Positions 52,061 through 60,088 of a stretch of 64,000 nucleotides of DNA are shown here, in pieces; the stretch's first letter is position 1, and each line of letters starts with the position of its first letter. The translations under genes were made by a program, and so were the position numbers. The DNA is from GCA-2401155 sp045047085 (lineage in GTDB: Bacteria > Pseudomonadota > Alphaproteobacteria > Rhizobiales > Rhizobiaceae), in NCBI GenBank assembly GCA_045047085.1, contig JASFYT010000031.1, forward strand, positions 1-64,000, given 5' to 3'. The notes under the pieces were generated by a model that worked only from the letters and a program-made list of their open reading frames with translations, did no database searches and was not told the origin of the DNA.

Positions 52061-52372
52061 CTATTTGGAGTACACAATCTCGCACTCGGTATTTGATGCC
52101 AATTCGCATATTTCCAATGCGGCGGCGATGGCGTATTTATTGGTAGTCAGACCATAGGCCCAACCACAACGACTATTGTCGCTATTTGATGCAAAAGCAT
52201 AGTGACCTGGTAGCCATTCTGGCTGATGGGCAGCTCTTACTTCGCAAACTGCCGCACGAATTCCACGGCTAACATCACCAAATTGATATTCAGCTTGTGC
52301 AGGTGCTATGACAAGGATTGATACAGCGCTTGCAGTAATCACAGTTTTCAAAATCAAATTAGATATTTTCAT
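52061..52372 (-). CDS. Small secreted cysteine-containing protein between glyQ and glyS
   Basis: A 103-residue exported protein. The signal peptide (LILKTVITASAVSILVIAPAQA) predicts cleavage near residue 27. The mature part has four cysteines (AAVCEV, SRCGWAYG, LEICEL, TECEIV), which could form two disulfides. The CGWAYG..AAALEIC pattern resembles the DUF4189 consensus (GWAYG followed by A-rich helix and Cys), a weak match I cannot confirm. Its ATG overlaps the glyQ stop as ATGA, so it should be translationally coupled to a cytoplasmic synthetase subunit, an odd pairing. Confidence 0.7.
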   Translation of the reverse strand: MKISNLILKTVITASAVSILVIAPAQAEYQFGDVSRGIRAAVCEVRAAHQPEWLPGHYAFASNSDNSRCGWAYGLTTNKYAIAAALEICELASNTECEIVYSK

Positions 52373-53328
52373 AATTCATCTCCCGTGTTTCCACCTGCTT
52401 TTGTTCTTAGGAAGGCTTCCCCGCAGGCTTTGGAAAGCGTTCTCACGCGTAATATATAACTCTGGCGCTCGGTGACCGAAATAACGCCCCTTGCGTCCAG
52501 CAAATTGAATACGTGGCTGGCTTTAATGCACTGATCATAGGCTGGATGCGCCATAATGATTTTCTTGCCAGTCTTTGGGTCTGTCTCTTCCTGTTCCAAA
52601 ATGCGTTTACACTCGCCTTCCGCATCTTCGAAGTGCTTCAATAGAATATCGGTGTTTGCAACATCGAAATTCCAGCGGGAATATTCACGTTCTGTCTGCT
52701 GGAATATATCACCATAGGTGACTTTGTCATTGCCTTCACGACCATTAAAATTGAGGTCGTAAACATTATCAACATCCTGCACATACATTGCGAGGCGTTC
52801 AAGGCCATATGTGAGTTCACCCGCAACAGGGGAACATTCCTGCCCGCAGACCTGCTGAAAATAGGTGAATTGCGAAACTTCCATGCCATCGCACCAGACT
52901 TCCCAGCCAAGACCCCATGCACCCAGAGTGGGGCTTTCCCAATCGTCTTCAACAAAGCGGATATCATGCAGGTTTGTATCAATGCCGATAGCCTTTAGGG
53001 AACCTAGATAGAGTTCCTGCAAATTGGGTGGAGATGGCTTTAACAGCACCTGATATTGATAATAGTGCTGCAAGCGGTTTGGGTTTTCACCGTAGCGACC
53101 ATCGGTGGGGCGACGTGATGGCTGCACATAAGCGGCGTTCCAAGATTTTGGCCCCAGCGCTCGCAAGGTTGTGGCTGGATGAAATGTACCAGCGCCCACT
53201 TCCATATCATAAGGTTGCAGCACCACACAGCCGTAATCGGCCCAATATTGATGCAGGGTTAAAATCAAACCCTGAAAGGAATTGGTTGGTTGCATATGTG
53301 CGGGTATGGAGGCGTTTGTATCAGTCAT
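52369..53328 (-). CDS. glyQ: Glycyl-tRNA synthetase alpha subunit
   Basis: The catalytic class II synthetase subunit that activates glycine. The 319-residue protein is highly conserved: FQGLILTLHQYWADYGCVVLQPYDMEVGAGTFHPATTLRALG (motif 1/2), RRPTDGRYGENPNRLQHYYQYQVLLKPSPP, and DIRFVEDDWESPTLGAWGLGWEVWCDGMEV. ELTYGLERLAMYVQ (motif 3) is also present. The ATG is at 53328. The next gene overlaps its stop; glyS follows after that gene. Confidence 0.98.
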   Translation of the reverse strand: MTDTNASIPAHMQPTNSFQGLILTLHQYWADYGCVVLQPYDMEVGAGTFHPATTLRALGPKSWNAAYVQPSRRPTDGRYGENPNRLQHYYQYQVLLKPSPPNLQELYLGSLKAIGIDTNLHDIRFVEDDWESPTLGAWGLGWEVWCDGMEVSQFTYFQQVCGQECSPVAGELTYGLERLAMYVQDVDNVYDLNFNGREGNDKVTYGDIFQQTEREYSRWNFDVANTDILLKHFEDAEGECKRILEQEETDPKTGKKIIMAHPAYDQCIKASHVFNLLDARGVISVTERQSYILRVRTLSKACGEAFLRTKAGGNTGDEL

Positions 53329-53431
53329 TTTGGCCCGTGAGATTTGCGAACAAGTCAGATTATTGTCTTCTCGCGAAACCTACCCATTTAAGCGGCCCCG
53401 TCAAGAAACATCCACCGATATCGAAGGTTAA

Positions 53432-53614
53432 TCACTCGTCGTCAGGGCGAAACACACCGTCTGGTCCTTCTTTTAGTGAAGGCACCACTTTTTCTCCCCG
53501 TTTTTGTTCGGTTTTTTCCAATTCGTCTGCGGCGCGTTGCATCTCTTTGCGAAAAGCTTTGTAGCCTACCCACGCAACCCCGCCAATCAGAGCGAATGCG
53601 GTTAATTGCAACAT
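53432..53614 (-). CDS. 60-residue membrane-anchored small protein
   Basis: A 60-residue protein with one N-terminal helix (LTAFALIGGVAWVGYKAF) followed by a charged cytoplasmic segment (RKEMQRAADELEKTEQKR) and an acidic tail ending RPDDE. I do not recognise a named family, but helix plus basic-acidic tail genes of this size recur next to sppA-like and glyQ genes in related bacteria. It lies 21 nt downstream of the S49 peptidase gene in the same orientation and may be co-expressed. The ATG at 53614 has GGGGAAA upstream. Confidence 0.65.
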   Translation of the reverse strand: MLQLTAFALIGGVAWVGYKAFRKEMQRAADELEKTEQKRGEKVVPSLKEGPDGVFRPDDE

Positions 53615-53635
53615 GTTTTCCCCTAACTTCTTTCC

Positions 53636-54490
53636 TTAAAGCCCAAAGCGGTTCCAGTGGGCGCGTTCTTCAATGGCGTCCAATACACCAATCGCCAGAC
53701 CGCCTGCCGCAGCAGATGTTAATTCCGTGCTGACCCCAGGTACATTACGCCCAAAAAACCCACGCTTTGGTTGAATGAGTTTGAGTTTTGTCTTCTCACC
53801 ATAGCGCTCCTTGAGCACGGCGCTCATATGTCCGAAACCATCGATCAGGCCCAGCTCTTTAGCCGGCCTGCCAGTCCAGAACATGCCTGTGAAAATATCC
53901 TTATTGTCGCTCAATTTATCACCACGACGTTCTTTGACCATATCGATGAAAATTTCATGGATATCAAGCTGGAGTTTTTTGATGTGGTCAATATCTGATT
54001 TCTTTTCTGGCTGAAACGGATCGAGGCCAACCTTGTTTTTACCGGCTGTATAAACCCGCCGTTCAATACCAAGTTTATCAATTGCCTTGTCAAAACCGAA
54101 ACCGGCAGCAACAACGCCAATGGAGCCGACAATCGATGTTTCGTCAGCGATGATCTCGTCACCGGCAAGGGCAATCATGTAGCCACCGGAAGCTGCTACG
54201 TCCTCAACAAAAATCAAAACTTTTTTATCTTTTTCTTTCGCCAGCTCGCGGATGCGCGAATAAATCAGTCTGGATTGTACGGGCGAACCACCCGGGGAAT
54301 TGATAGAAATTGCAACAACTGGTGCGTCCTTGAAGGCAAAGGCCTTTGCCAAAACACCGGCAGTTGAGGCCAAGGACAGGTTTTGTTTGAAGGCTGATCC
54401 GCCTGAAGCAATGACGCCAGATAATCTGACCACCGGAATAATTTTATGATCTTTGCGGAACTTTGCTGGAAGTAATTTTTTAAATTGCAT
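53636..54490 (-). CDS. S49 family signal peptide peptidase-like protease
   Basis: A 284-residue SppA/SohB-type serine protease that digests cleaved signal peptides or membrane proteins. The nucleophile is Ser101 in DVAASGGYMIALAGDEI and the general-base Lys lies about 50 residues later in TAGKNKVGLDPF (Lys151 or Lys153). Also present are the conserved ISINSPGGSPVQSRLIY and SIVGSIGVV. It lacks a clear N-terminal transmembrane helix and starts with a basic MQFKKLLPAKFRK, so it may associate peripherally with the membrane. It lies between the methylase gene and a small anchored protein. Confidence 0.92.
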   Translation of the reverse strand: MQFKKLLPAKFRKDHKIIPVVRLSGVIASGGSAFKQNLSLASTAGVLAKAFAFKDAPVVAISINSPGGSPVQSRLIYSRIRELAKEKDKKVLIFVEDVAASGGYMIALAGDEIIADETSIVGSIGVVAAGFGFDKAIDKLGIERRVYTAGKNKVGLDPFQPEKKSDIDHIKKLQLDIHEIFIDMVKERRGDKLSDNKDIFTGMFWTGRPAKELGLIDGFGHMSAVLKERYGEKTKLKLIQPKRGFFGRNVPGVSTELTSAAAGGLAIGVLDAIEERAHWNRFGL

Positions 54491-54549
54491 TTTTGCCCCA
54501 GGGCTTTGAGTTTAATATTGAAACTCAAAATGGAGCTTGTTGAGCCAAT

Positions 54550-55347
54550 TTACAAGATATCAACAAAATTCAAATTACGATTTCCATTTAGTATCTCGTT
54601 GGCTTCTTTGGAAGGCCTGCCATCATCGTCATGCATAACCAGTCCCGGCACCAGCCGAAGCGGCGCTTTGGAACCTGCAATGCCGCGTACGATGATGCGT
54701 TTTGCTGTTTCATTTTTACGGGAAAAAATTGGCAGGATGGTGAGGTTTCCAAATCTGCCTTGTGAGCAGGCAATGATCTCGCCCAGACGTTCACTTCGAT
54801 AAATTAACGATAGAGTTCCGCCAGGCTTGAGGATAGCTGAAGCCGTGCGCAACCATGCGTCTAACCCGCCATCGGCCATCACATGGGCTTCTGCGCGCAT
54901 GGGATCAGGGGAAGCGCGCAAATTTGGCTGATTATAGGGGGGATTCAAAATAACATGGTCAACGCTATTGGGTTTCATGCCGGCAGCGTTTCTTTTGTCA
55001 CCGGATAAAGTCACATCAGCCTGGATGATGTTTACTCGGTTCAGGAAGTGGTTGTTGGCCGACAAGAGCAGGGTTTGTTTTGCAAGATCCACCTGATGCT
55101 CGTTGATTTCCACCAACAATACAGAAAGATTTTTGTGGATGTTTATGGCGGCCAACCCCGCTGCTCCACTGGCTGCACCCAGATCGGCAACAAAACCATA
55201 AGAATCATCCGGCAGGCTTGCGGCAAGCAACATTGCATCCATACCGGCGCGGTGGCCCTTATCGGTAAATTGCAACATTTCAAAGCTGCCGCTTTCACTG
55301 CCCTTGTGAAAGACATCCCTGGAAATATCTTTGGTAAGATTACTCAT
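54550..55347 (-). CDS. tRNA1(Val) adenine-N6 methyltransferase (TrmN6-like)
   Basis: A 265-residue Rossmann-fold methyltransferase. SAM-binding FVADLGAASGAAGLAAINIH and the adenine-methylase signature VILNPPYNQPN place it in the TrmN6/YfiC group that makes m6A37 in tRNA-Val; some members modify other RNAs or proteins. The N-terminal HKGSESGSFEMLQFTDKGHRAGMDAMLLAASLP segment is the family's substrate loop. The ATG at 55347 is chosen; an upstream TTG two codons earlier is possible. It is nearly contiguous with the DUF2007 gene, suggesting one transcript. Confidence 0.9.
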   Translation of the reverse strand: MSNLTKDISRDVFHKGSESGSFEMLQFTDKGHRAGMDAMLLAASLPDDSYGFVADLGAASGAAGLAAINIHKNLSVLLVEINEHQVDLAKQTLLLSANNHFLNRVNIIQADVTLSGDKRNAAGMKPNSVDHVILNPPYNQPNLRASPDPMRAEAHVMADGGLDAWLRTASAILKPGGTLSLIYRSERLGEIIACSQGRFGNLTILPIFSRKNETAKRIIVRGIAGSKAPLRLVPGLVMHDDDGRPSKEANEILNGNRNLNFVDIL

Positions 55348-55349
55348 CC

Positions 55350-55583
55350 TCAAGAACCTGTTGATGCTTTGAGTTCGTGCCCCAAATCGGCATCCAGTAA
55401 AATACGCCTTGCCCTATGCAGTGCTTCATTTTTCACCATTACGCGCCGCGGGATTGCGCCAATGGAGCCTTCAAGCATGCTCATATTTTGGTCAAATACA
55501 AGAAACTCAATATTCTGCTCGTTAAGCAAAGCCTCAACGAAGGAAATGGTCACAAGATTATTGGTTTTAATGAGTTCAATCAT
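55350..55583 (-). CDS. DUF2007 family small protein
   Basis: A 77-residue DUF2007 protein (PII-like small ferredoxin-type fold, sometimes labelled putative signal transducing protein). The core IELIKTNNLVTISFVEALLNEQNIEFLVFDQN followed by RRVMVKNEALHRARRILLDADL is typical. The ATG at 55583 has GGGGCG upstream; the frame is open to 55694 but that sequence is not domain-like. It is divergent from the polyprenyl synthase gene, an arrangement common in Hyphomicrobiales. Confidence 0.88.
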   Translation of the reverse strand: MIELIKTNNLVTISFVEALLNEQNIEFLVFDQNMSMLEGSIGAIPRRVMVKNEALHRARRILLDADLGHELKASTGS

Positions 55584-55791
55584 ATAACGCCCCATTTGGT
55601 ATGGTGGAAAAATGCCACTGTCGAGCTCACTTTTCAAGCCACGCTTGTTCACTGGTAATAAACTTCTGGTGACCAGCCGCCCATTTTCACCCATTAATCG
55701 GTAGAAACCAGCTATTTACCAAGAGTTGTGTCAATCTATCTCTTGCACCTTCGAGGCGGCAAGATTACTTTCATGTGGAACGACCTTACTC

Positions 55792-55797
55792 TATAAT
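55792..55797 (+). promoter_or_regulatory. Candidate -10 element upstream of polyprenyl synthase
   Basis: A perfect TATAAT lies 33 nt upstream of the ATG at 55830, with no good -35 at 17 nt. It is plausible as the housekeeping promoter but could be chance in this AT-rich gap. Confidence 0.3.
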
Positions 55798-55829
55798 GAT
55801 AATATGATCGCATATAGGAAATTGAACGA

Positions 55830-56846
55830 ATGTCAGGTGTTGTAGTACCGATTGGTGAAAAGCCAACAAATGCCAGCATTAAACCACTGATGCAATTGGT
55901 CGGCAACGACATGGAACGGGTAAACTCTTTGATCCTGTCGAAAACCGGATCAGATGTGAAAATGATCCCTGAAATTGCCAAGCATTTGATTGATTCAGGC
56001 GGCAAAAGATTACGCCCGATGATTACTCTTGCAGCGGCACAAATGTGTGGCTATGAGGGCGATCACCACGTTACGTTGGCTGCCAGTGTGGAATTTATGC
56101 ACACAGCAACGTTGCTGCATGATGATGTGGTTGACGAAAGCGATATGCGCCGGGGTAAACAAGCTGCTCGGATGCTTTGGGGTAATGAGGCCAGTGTGCT
56201 CGTTGGCGACTTTTTACTCGGTCAGGCTTTTCGCATGATGGTAGATGTGGGTTCGCTCAGCGCTCTTGGAGTATTGTCTCATGCTGCAACCGTAATTGCA
56301 GAGGGTGAAGTGCTGCAACTTGCGGCGGCAAAAAATCTTGAAACCACGGAAGACGAATATCTGACGGTGATCCGTTCAAAAACAGCGGCGCTTTTTGCAG
56401 CCGCCGCTGAAGTCGGGCCTATCATTGCCGGGCGCGATCAATCGATCATCAATGGTTTTAGGTCTTATGGCGCCAATCTTGGGGTGGCCTTCCAGCTGAT
56501 TGATGATGCTCTTGATTATATCGGATCCACTTCCAGCCTTGGCAAAAATGTTGGCGATGATTTCCGTGAAGGCAAAATTACTCTTCCTGTGGTGTTGAGT
56601 TATCGCCGTGGCAGCGATGAGGAACGAAAATTCTGGAAAGATGCAATGTCTAACGGACAGACCAGTGATGCGGCGCTGGAGAATGCTCTTCATTTGATTA
56701 CAAAATATGAGGCAATCAGCGATACAGTATTGCGGGCTCGCCACTACACGGAAGTCGCCAAGGATGCCTTGGCACCAATGCCATCATCGGCCCATAAAGA
56801 CGCGCTAATTGATGTGTTGGAGTTTTGTATCAGTCGGGCCGAATAG
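55830..56846 (+). CDS. Polyprenyl diphosphate synthase (octaprenyl/decaprenyl type)
   Basis: A trans-prenyltransferase making the long isoprenoid side chain of ubiquinone. The 338-residue protein has the first Asp-rich motif LLHDDVVDESDMRRGK, the second IDDALDYIG, and the GGKRLRPMITL and ASVEFMHTATLLHD segments of long-chain synthases. Small residues before the first motif fit long-chain products. Together with ubiA and the MEP genes ispE and ispH in this window it covers much of the route to the quinone tail. It is followed by a TPR protein gene. Confidence 0.95.
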   Translation: MSGVVVPIGEKPTNASIKPLMQLVGNDMERVNSLILSKTGSDVKMIPEIAKHLIDSGGKRLRPMITLAAAQMCGYEGDHHVTLAASVEFMHTATLLHDDVVDESDMRRGKQAARMLWGNEASVLVGDFLLGQAFRMMVDVGSLSALGVLSHAATVIAEGEVLQLAAAKNLETTEDEYLTVIRSKTAALFAAAAEVGPIIAGRDQSIINGFRSYGANLGVAFQLIDDALDYIGSTSSLGKNVGDDFREGKITLPVVLSYRRGSDEERKFWKDAMSNGQTSDAALENALHLITKYEAISDTVLRARHYTEVAKDALAPMPSSAHKDALIDVLEFCISRAE

Positions 56847-56881
56847 GCCGTGAAAATCACAAATAGTTATTTGGGAAACAT

Positions 56882-58621
56882 ATGAAAAAAATATTATTAG
56901 GCTTCTGCACCGGTTTGGTTTTTCTTGCTTTGAACTTCTCAACGCCCTCTGTGGCGCTGGAAACAGAGATTGAGGAAACTGTTGATAATGCGAGCCTTGC
57001 AGGCAGTTTTTTGGCCGCCCAAATTGCTGGACGAGATAATGATGACAGTGCAGCGGTGGCTTTTTATTCCCGTGCCGTGTCACTGGACCCGGAAAATGTA
57101 GAGTTAAAACGTAATCTGTTTGTTGCGCTGATGGCCAATGGCAAAATTTCAGACGCAATTGCCATTGCCGATGCGGTTCAAGGTGGGGGTAATCCTGTAT
57201 TCCTTGCCAAGATTGCCTTAGGCGTTGAAGCATTGCGCAAACGGTCATGGACGAAAGTCCCACTGGCGCTGGCCGATATTCGCGGCAATGATCTCAACAA
57301 ACTGACGGCTGGTATTATCAAGAGCTGGGCTCTGATTGGTGCGGGCGATCTGAAAGGTGCTATAGCGAACGCTGAAGAAATCAAAGGTCCAGACTGGTTA
57401 ACATTGGTTCGCGACTACCATATGGGACTTATGTTTGCTGCCAGCGGCGACAATAAAAATGCCGCAGTTCGCTTTTCCAAAGTGCTTGAAAAAAGGCAAT
57501 TAGCCTCGGTCCTGACAGAAACCTACGCCCGGGCAATTGAAGCTCTTGTACGTTCAGAAATTCGAGCTGGAAATAAAGACAAGGCAATTTCTGCACTGAC
57601 AAAAGGCAGCCGTTTTCTACCAGACCATGCGGCTTTTACGGCACTTCAAAGAGCTATGGGTGACGAAAAGGCGGTGACACCATTGGTGACTTCGCCGCAG
57701 GAAGGGGCAGCAGAATTACTGTTTAATATCGCCTCTGCCATTGGACGCGAAGGGGGAACGCCTTTTGCAAAAACTCACCTTCAACTTGCCAATTATCTGA
57801 ATGGCGGCATTGACGTAATTTCGTTCGCTCTGGCTGGTATTTATGAACGCCAAAAGCACTATGTTGATGCCAATCAACTGCTGGAAACCATTACCGAATT
57901 ATCTCCACTATTTCATCGTGCGTCGATTGCCAAAGCATTGAACCTTTCGTCTATTGGTGAAAAAGATCAAGCGATTGTCAGCCTTCGCGAACTGATTGCC
58001 GGGTCACCGAAGAACCTCACAACCTACATGACCCTTGGTGCATTGTTCAGTCGCGATAAGAATTACACCGAAGCCGCCGAGATATATGACCTTGCGGTTG
58101 CTGAAATCGGCGCACCTCAACCCTATCACTGGAATTTGTTTTTTCGTCTGGCAATTGCCCGGGAACGTCTGGACCATTGGGATCAGGCAGAACCTAACTT
58201 CAAAAAAGCACTGGAACTTTTCCCCAATCAGCCTGACGTATTAAATTATCTCGGATATTCCTGGATTGATAAGGGCATTCATCTTGATGAGGGCGTTGCA
58301 ATGATCCGTAAGGCAGTGGAGTTAAAACCACGCTCTGGATATATTATCGATAGCCTTGGATGGGCCCACTATAAGCTGGCCGATTATGATCAGGCGGTTC
58401 GTGAGCTGGAGCGGGCTGTGCAACTCATGTCGCAAGATGCCACGGTCAATGATCACCTTGGAGATGCTTATTGGAAGGTTGGGCGAAAACTGGAAGCAAC
58501 ATTCCAGTGGAAACACGCAATCAACTCCAAGCCGGAACCGGCGGAAAAAGCAAAAATTGAAAAAAAACTGCAACATGGTCTGGTTGATGAAACCGATGAT
58601 ACCGCGCAAAATGCGAATTAA
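56882..58621 (+). CDS. Secreted tetratricopeptide-repeat protein
   Basis: A 579-residue protein with a signal peptide (MKKILLGFCTGLVFLALNFSTPSVA). Many TPR units follow: early ones around AAFYSRAVSLDPENVELK, and later ones around YHWNLFFRLAIARERLDHWDQAEPNFKKALELFPNQPDVLNYLGYSWIDKG and YIIDSLGWAHYKLADYDQAVRELERAVQ. A basic tail ends it. The architecture suits a periplasmic protein-protein scaffold, but no specific partner is indicated. It lies between the polyprenyl synthase and ispE and is probably in the same transcription unit. Confidence 0.92.
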   Translation: MKKILLGFCTGLVFLALNFSTPSVALETEIEETVDNASLAGSFLAAQIAGRDNDDSAAVAFYSRAVSLDPENVELKRNLFVALMANGKISDAIAIADAVQGGGNPVFLAKIALGVEALRKRSWTKVPLALADIRGNDLNKLTAGIIKSWALIGAGDLKGAIANAEEIKGPDWLTLVRDYHMGLMFAASGDNKNAAVRFSKVLEKRQLASVLTETYARAIEALVRSEIRAGNKDKAISALTKGSRFLPDHAAFTALQRAMGDEKAVTPLVTSPQEGAAELLFNIASAIGREGGTPFAKTHLQLANYLNGGIDVISFALAGIYERQKHYVDANQLLETITELSPLFHRASIAKALNLSSIGEKDQAIVSLRELIAGSPKNLTTYMTLGALFSRDKNYTEAAEIYDLAVAEIGAPQPYHWNLFFRLAIARERLDHWDQAEPNFKKALELFPNQPDVLNYLGYSWIDKGIHLDEGVAMIRKAVELKPRSGYIIDSLGWAHYKLADYDQAVRELERAVQLMSQDATVNDHLGDAYWKVGRKLEATFQWKHAINSKPEPAEKAKIEKKLQHGLVDETDDTAQNAN

Positions 58622-58660
58622 AATTCGTCGTTTGGCGGATATCCGTCAATCACAAATTGG

Positions 58661-59551
58661 ATGAAAATTCTCTGCCGCGCCCCTGCCAAGATTAATCTGG
58701 CTTTGCACATTACTGGTCAGCGTGATGATGGTTATCACCTGCTTGATACGCTGGTGGTTTTTACAGCGTTGGGGGATGAACTTCTCATTTCAACTCCGGA
58801 TGGCCTCATCGAAGACCGGTTGGAATTATCAGGCCCGTTTTGCGACACTCTATCTATTGGTCGTGATAATCTGGTTTTGCGCGCTGTTACCCAATTACGC
58901 GAAATATTGGTTTCACTGAGAATTTCAGCGCCCGCTGTTCGTATCCAGTTACAAAAAAATCTTCCGGTTTCAAGCGGTATCGGCGGCGGTTCGGCTGATG
59001 CTGCTGCGACCCTGCTGGGACTGAAAAATCTCTGGAATTTTCACGACGACGAAGCGGTACTCGATGTGGCAAAGCAATTGGGTGCTGACGTTCCTATGTG
59101 CTTGCGAAGCAGCCCCTTGCGCGCGCGCGGTGTGGGCGACGAAATAACTTTGTTGGATGGATTTGGAGACTTTCATTTGCTGTTGGTCAATCCCGGTATT
59201 AGCATTGCTACCAAGGATATATTCAAATCCCTTGTGAACAAGATAAATTCGCGTATGGAATTACCCAATCATTTCACCATCCAGACGCTATACGGAACCA
59301 GAAACGATTTGCAGGAACCTGCAATTTCTCATGCGCCAATCATCCAAAGCGTTATTGAGTTAATCGCAAATTTACCGCAAGTTCAATTTGCCCGAATGAG
59401 TGGTTCGGGTGCCACATGTTTTGGGGTTTTTGAGACAGCCGAAGCTGCCGAAAATGCAAAAATTGTCTTATCAGGCCAACACCCAGAATGGTGGGTCATG
59501 AGTACCAATTTATTCAACAACAGAGAGGAACTTGATCGTGTCATCCAATAA
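58661..59551 (+). CDS. ispE: 4-diphosphocytidyl-2-C-methyl-D-erythritol kinase
   Basis: A GHMP-fold kinase of the MEP pathway, phosphorylating CDP-ME. The 296-residue protein has the N-terminal APAKINLALHITGQRDDGYHLLDTLV, the ATP-binding glycine loop LPVSSGIGGGSADAAATLLGL and LGADVPMCL. The C-terminal glycine motif ARMSGSGATCFGVF is also present. It starts at ATG 58661. Its 3' end overlaps the next gene by 14 nt. IspH of the same pathway is 39 kb away. Confidence 0.97.
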   Translation: MKILCRAPAKINLALHITGQRDDGYHLLDTLVVFTALGDELLISTPDGLIEDRLELSGPFCDTLSIGRDNLVLRAVTQLREILVSLRISAPAVRIQLQKNLPVSSGIGGGSADAAATLLGLKNLWNFHDDEAVLDVAKQLGADVPMCLRSSPLRARGVGDEITLLDGFGDFHLLLVNPGISIATKDIFKSLVNKINSRMELPNHFTIQTLYGTRNDLQEPAISHAPIIQSVIELIANLPQVQFARMSGSGATCFGVFETAEAAENAKIVLSGQHPEWWVMSTNLFNNREELDRVIQ

Positions 59552-60086
59552 TTCCCGTGAGTTTATTCCGGTGGGCTTTGCTGTCCTCACAGTATCTGAC
59601 ACACGCACACTTGATAAAGATAAATCGGGAAAAGTGCTGTCTGACCGATTGGAGAAAGACGGACATGCTTTGGTTGATCGCCAGATTACTACCGATGATG
59701 TGGAAAAAATTCAGGCACAATTGAAGCGCTGGATTGCTCAAGATGATATTGACGTGATCCTTACGACAGGTGGCACGGGCTTTACCGGGCGTGATATTAC
59801 GCCTGAGGCAGTGGAACCTTTGTTTGAAAAACGCATGGATGGATTTTCCAATGTTTTTCATCGCATCAGCTATGAAAAAATTGGTACATCAACCATCCAA
59901 TCACGTGCGACTGCGGGTTTGGCTGGATCGACATTTATATTCTGCATTCCCGGCTCACCCGGTGCGTGCAAGGATGCCTGGGATGGCATACTGAGCCAGC
60001 AATTTGACTATCGCCATATGCCCTGCAACTTCGTGGAAATCATGCCCAGGCTGGATGAGCATTTGAAGCGCGGTGCCGGTTCGTAA
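59538..60086 (+). CDS. moaB: Molybdenum cofactor biosynthesis protein B (MoaB/MogA family)
   Basis: A MoaB-type protein related to molybdopterin adenylyltransferase. The core LTTGGTGFTGRDITPEAVEPLFEK and the nucleotide-binding GTSTIQSRATAGLAGSTFIFCIPGSPGACKDAWDGIL are diagnostic. From GTG 59538, with GAGGAA at good spacing, the product is 182 residues. The start lies inside the ispE 3' end, suggesting translational coupling with ispE. Its tail is longer than in enterobacterial MoaB. Convergent with the transglycosylase gene, leaving 2 nt between stops. Confidence 0.93.
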   Translation: MSSNNSREFIPVGFAVLTVSDTRTLDKDKSGKVLSDRLEKDGHALVDRQITTDDVEKIQAQLKRWIAQDDIDVILTTGGTGFTGRDITPEAVEPLFEKRMDGFSNVFHRISYEKIGTSTIQSRATAGLAGSTFIFCIPGSPGACKDAWDGILSQQFDYRHMPCNFVEIMPRLDEHLKRGAGS

Positions 60087-60088
60087 CT

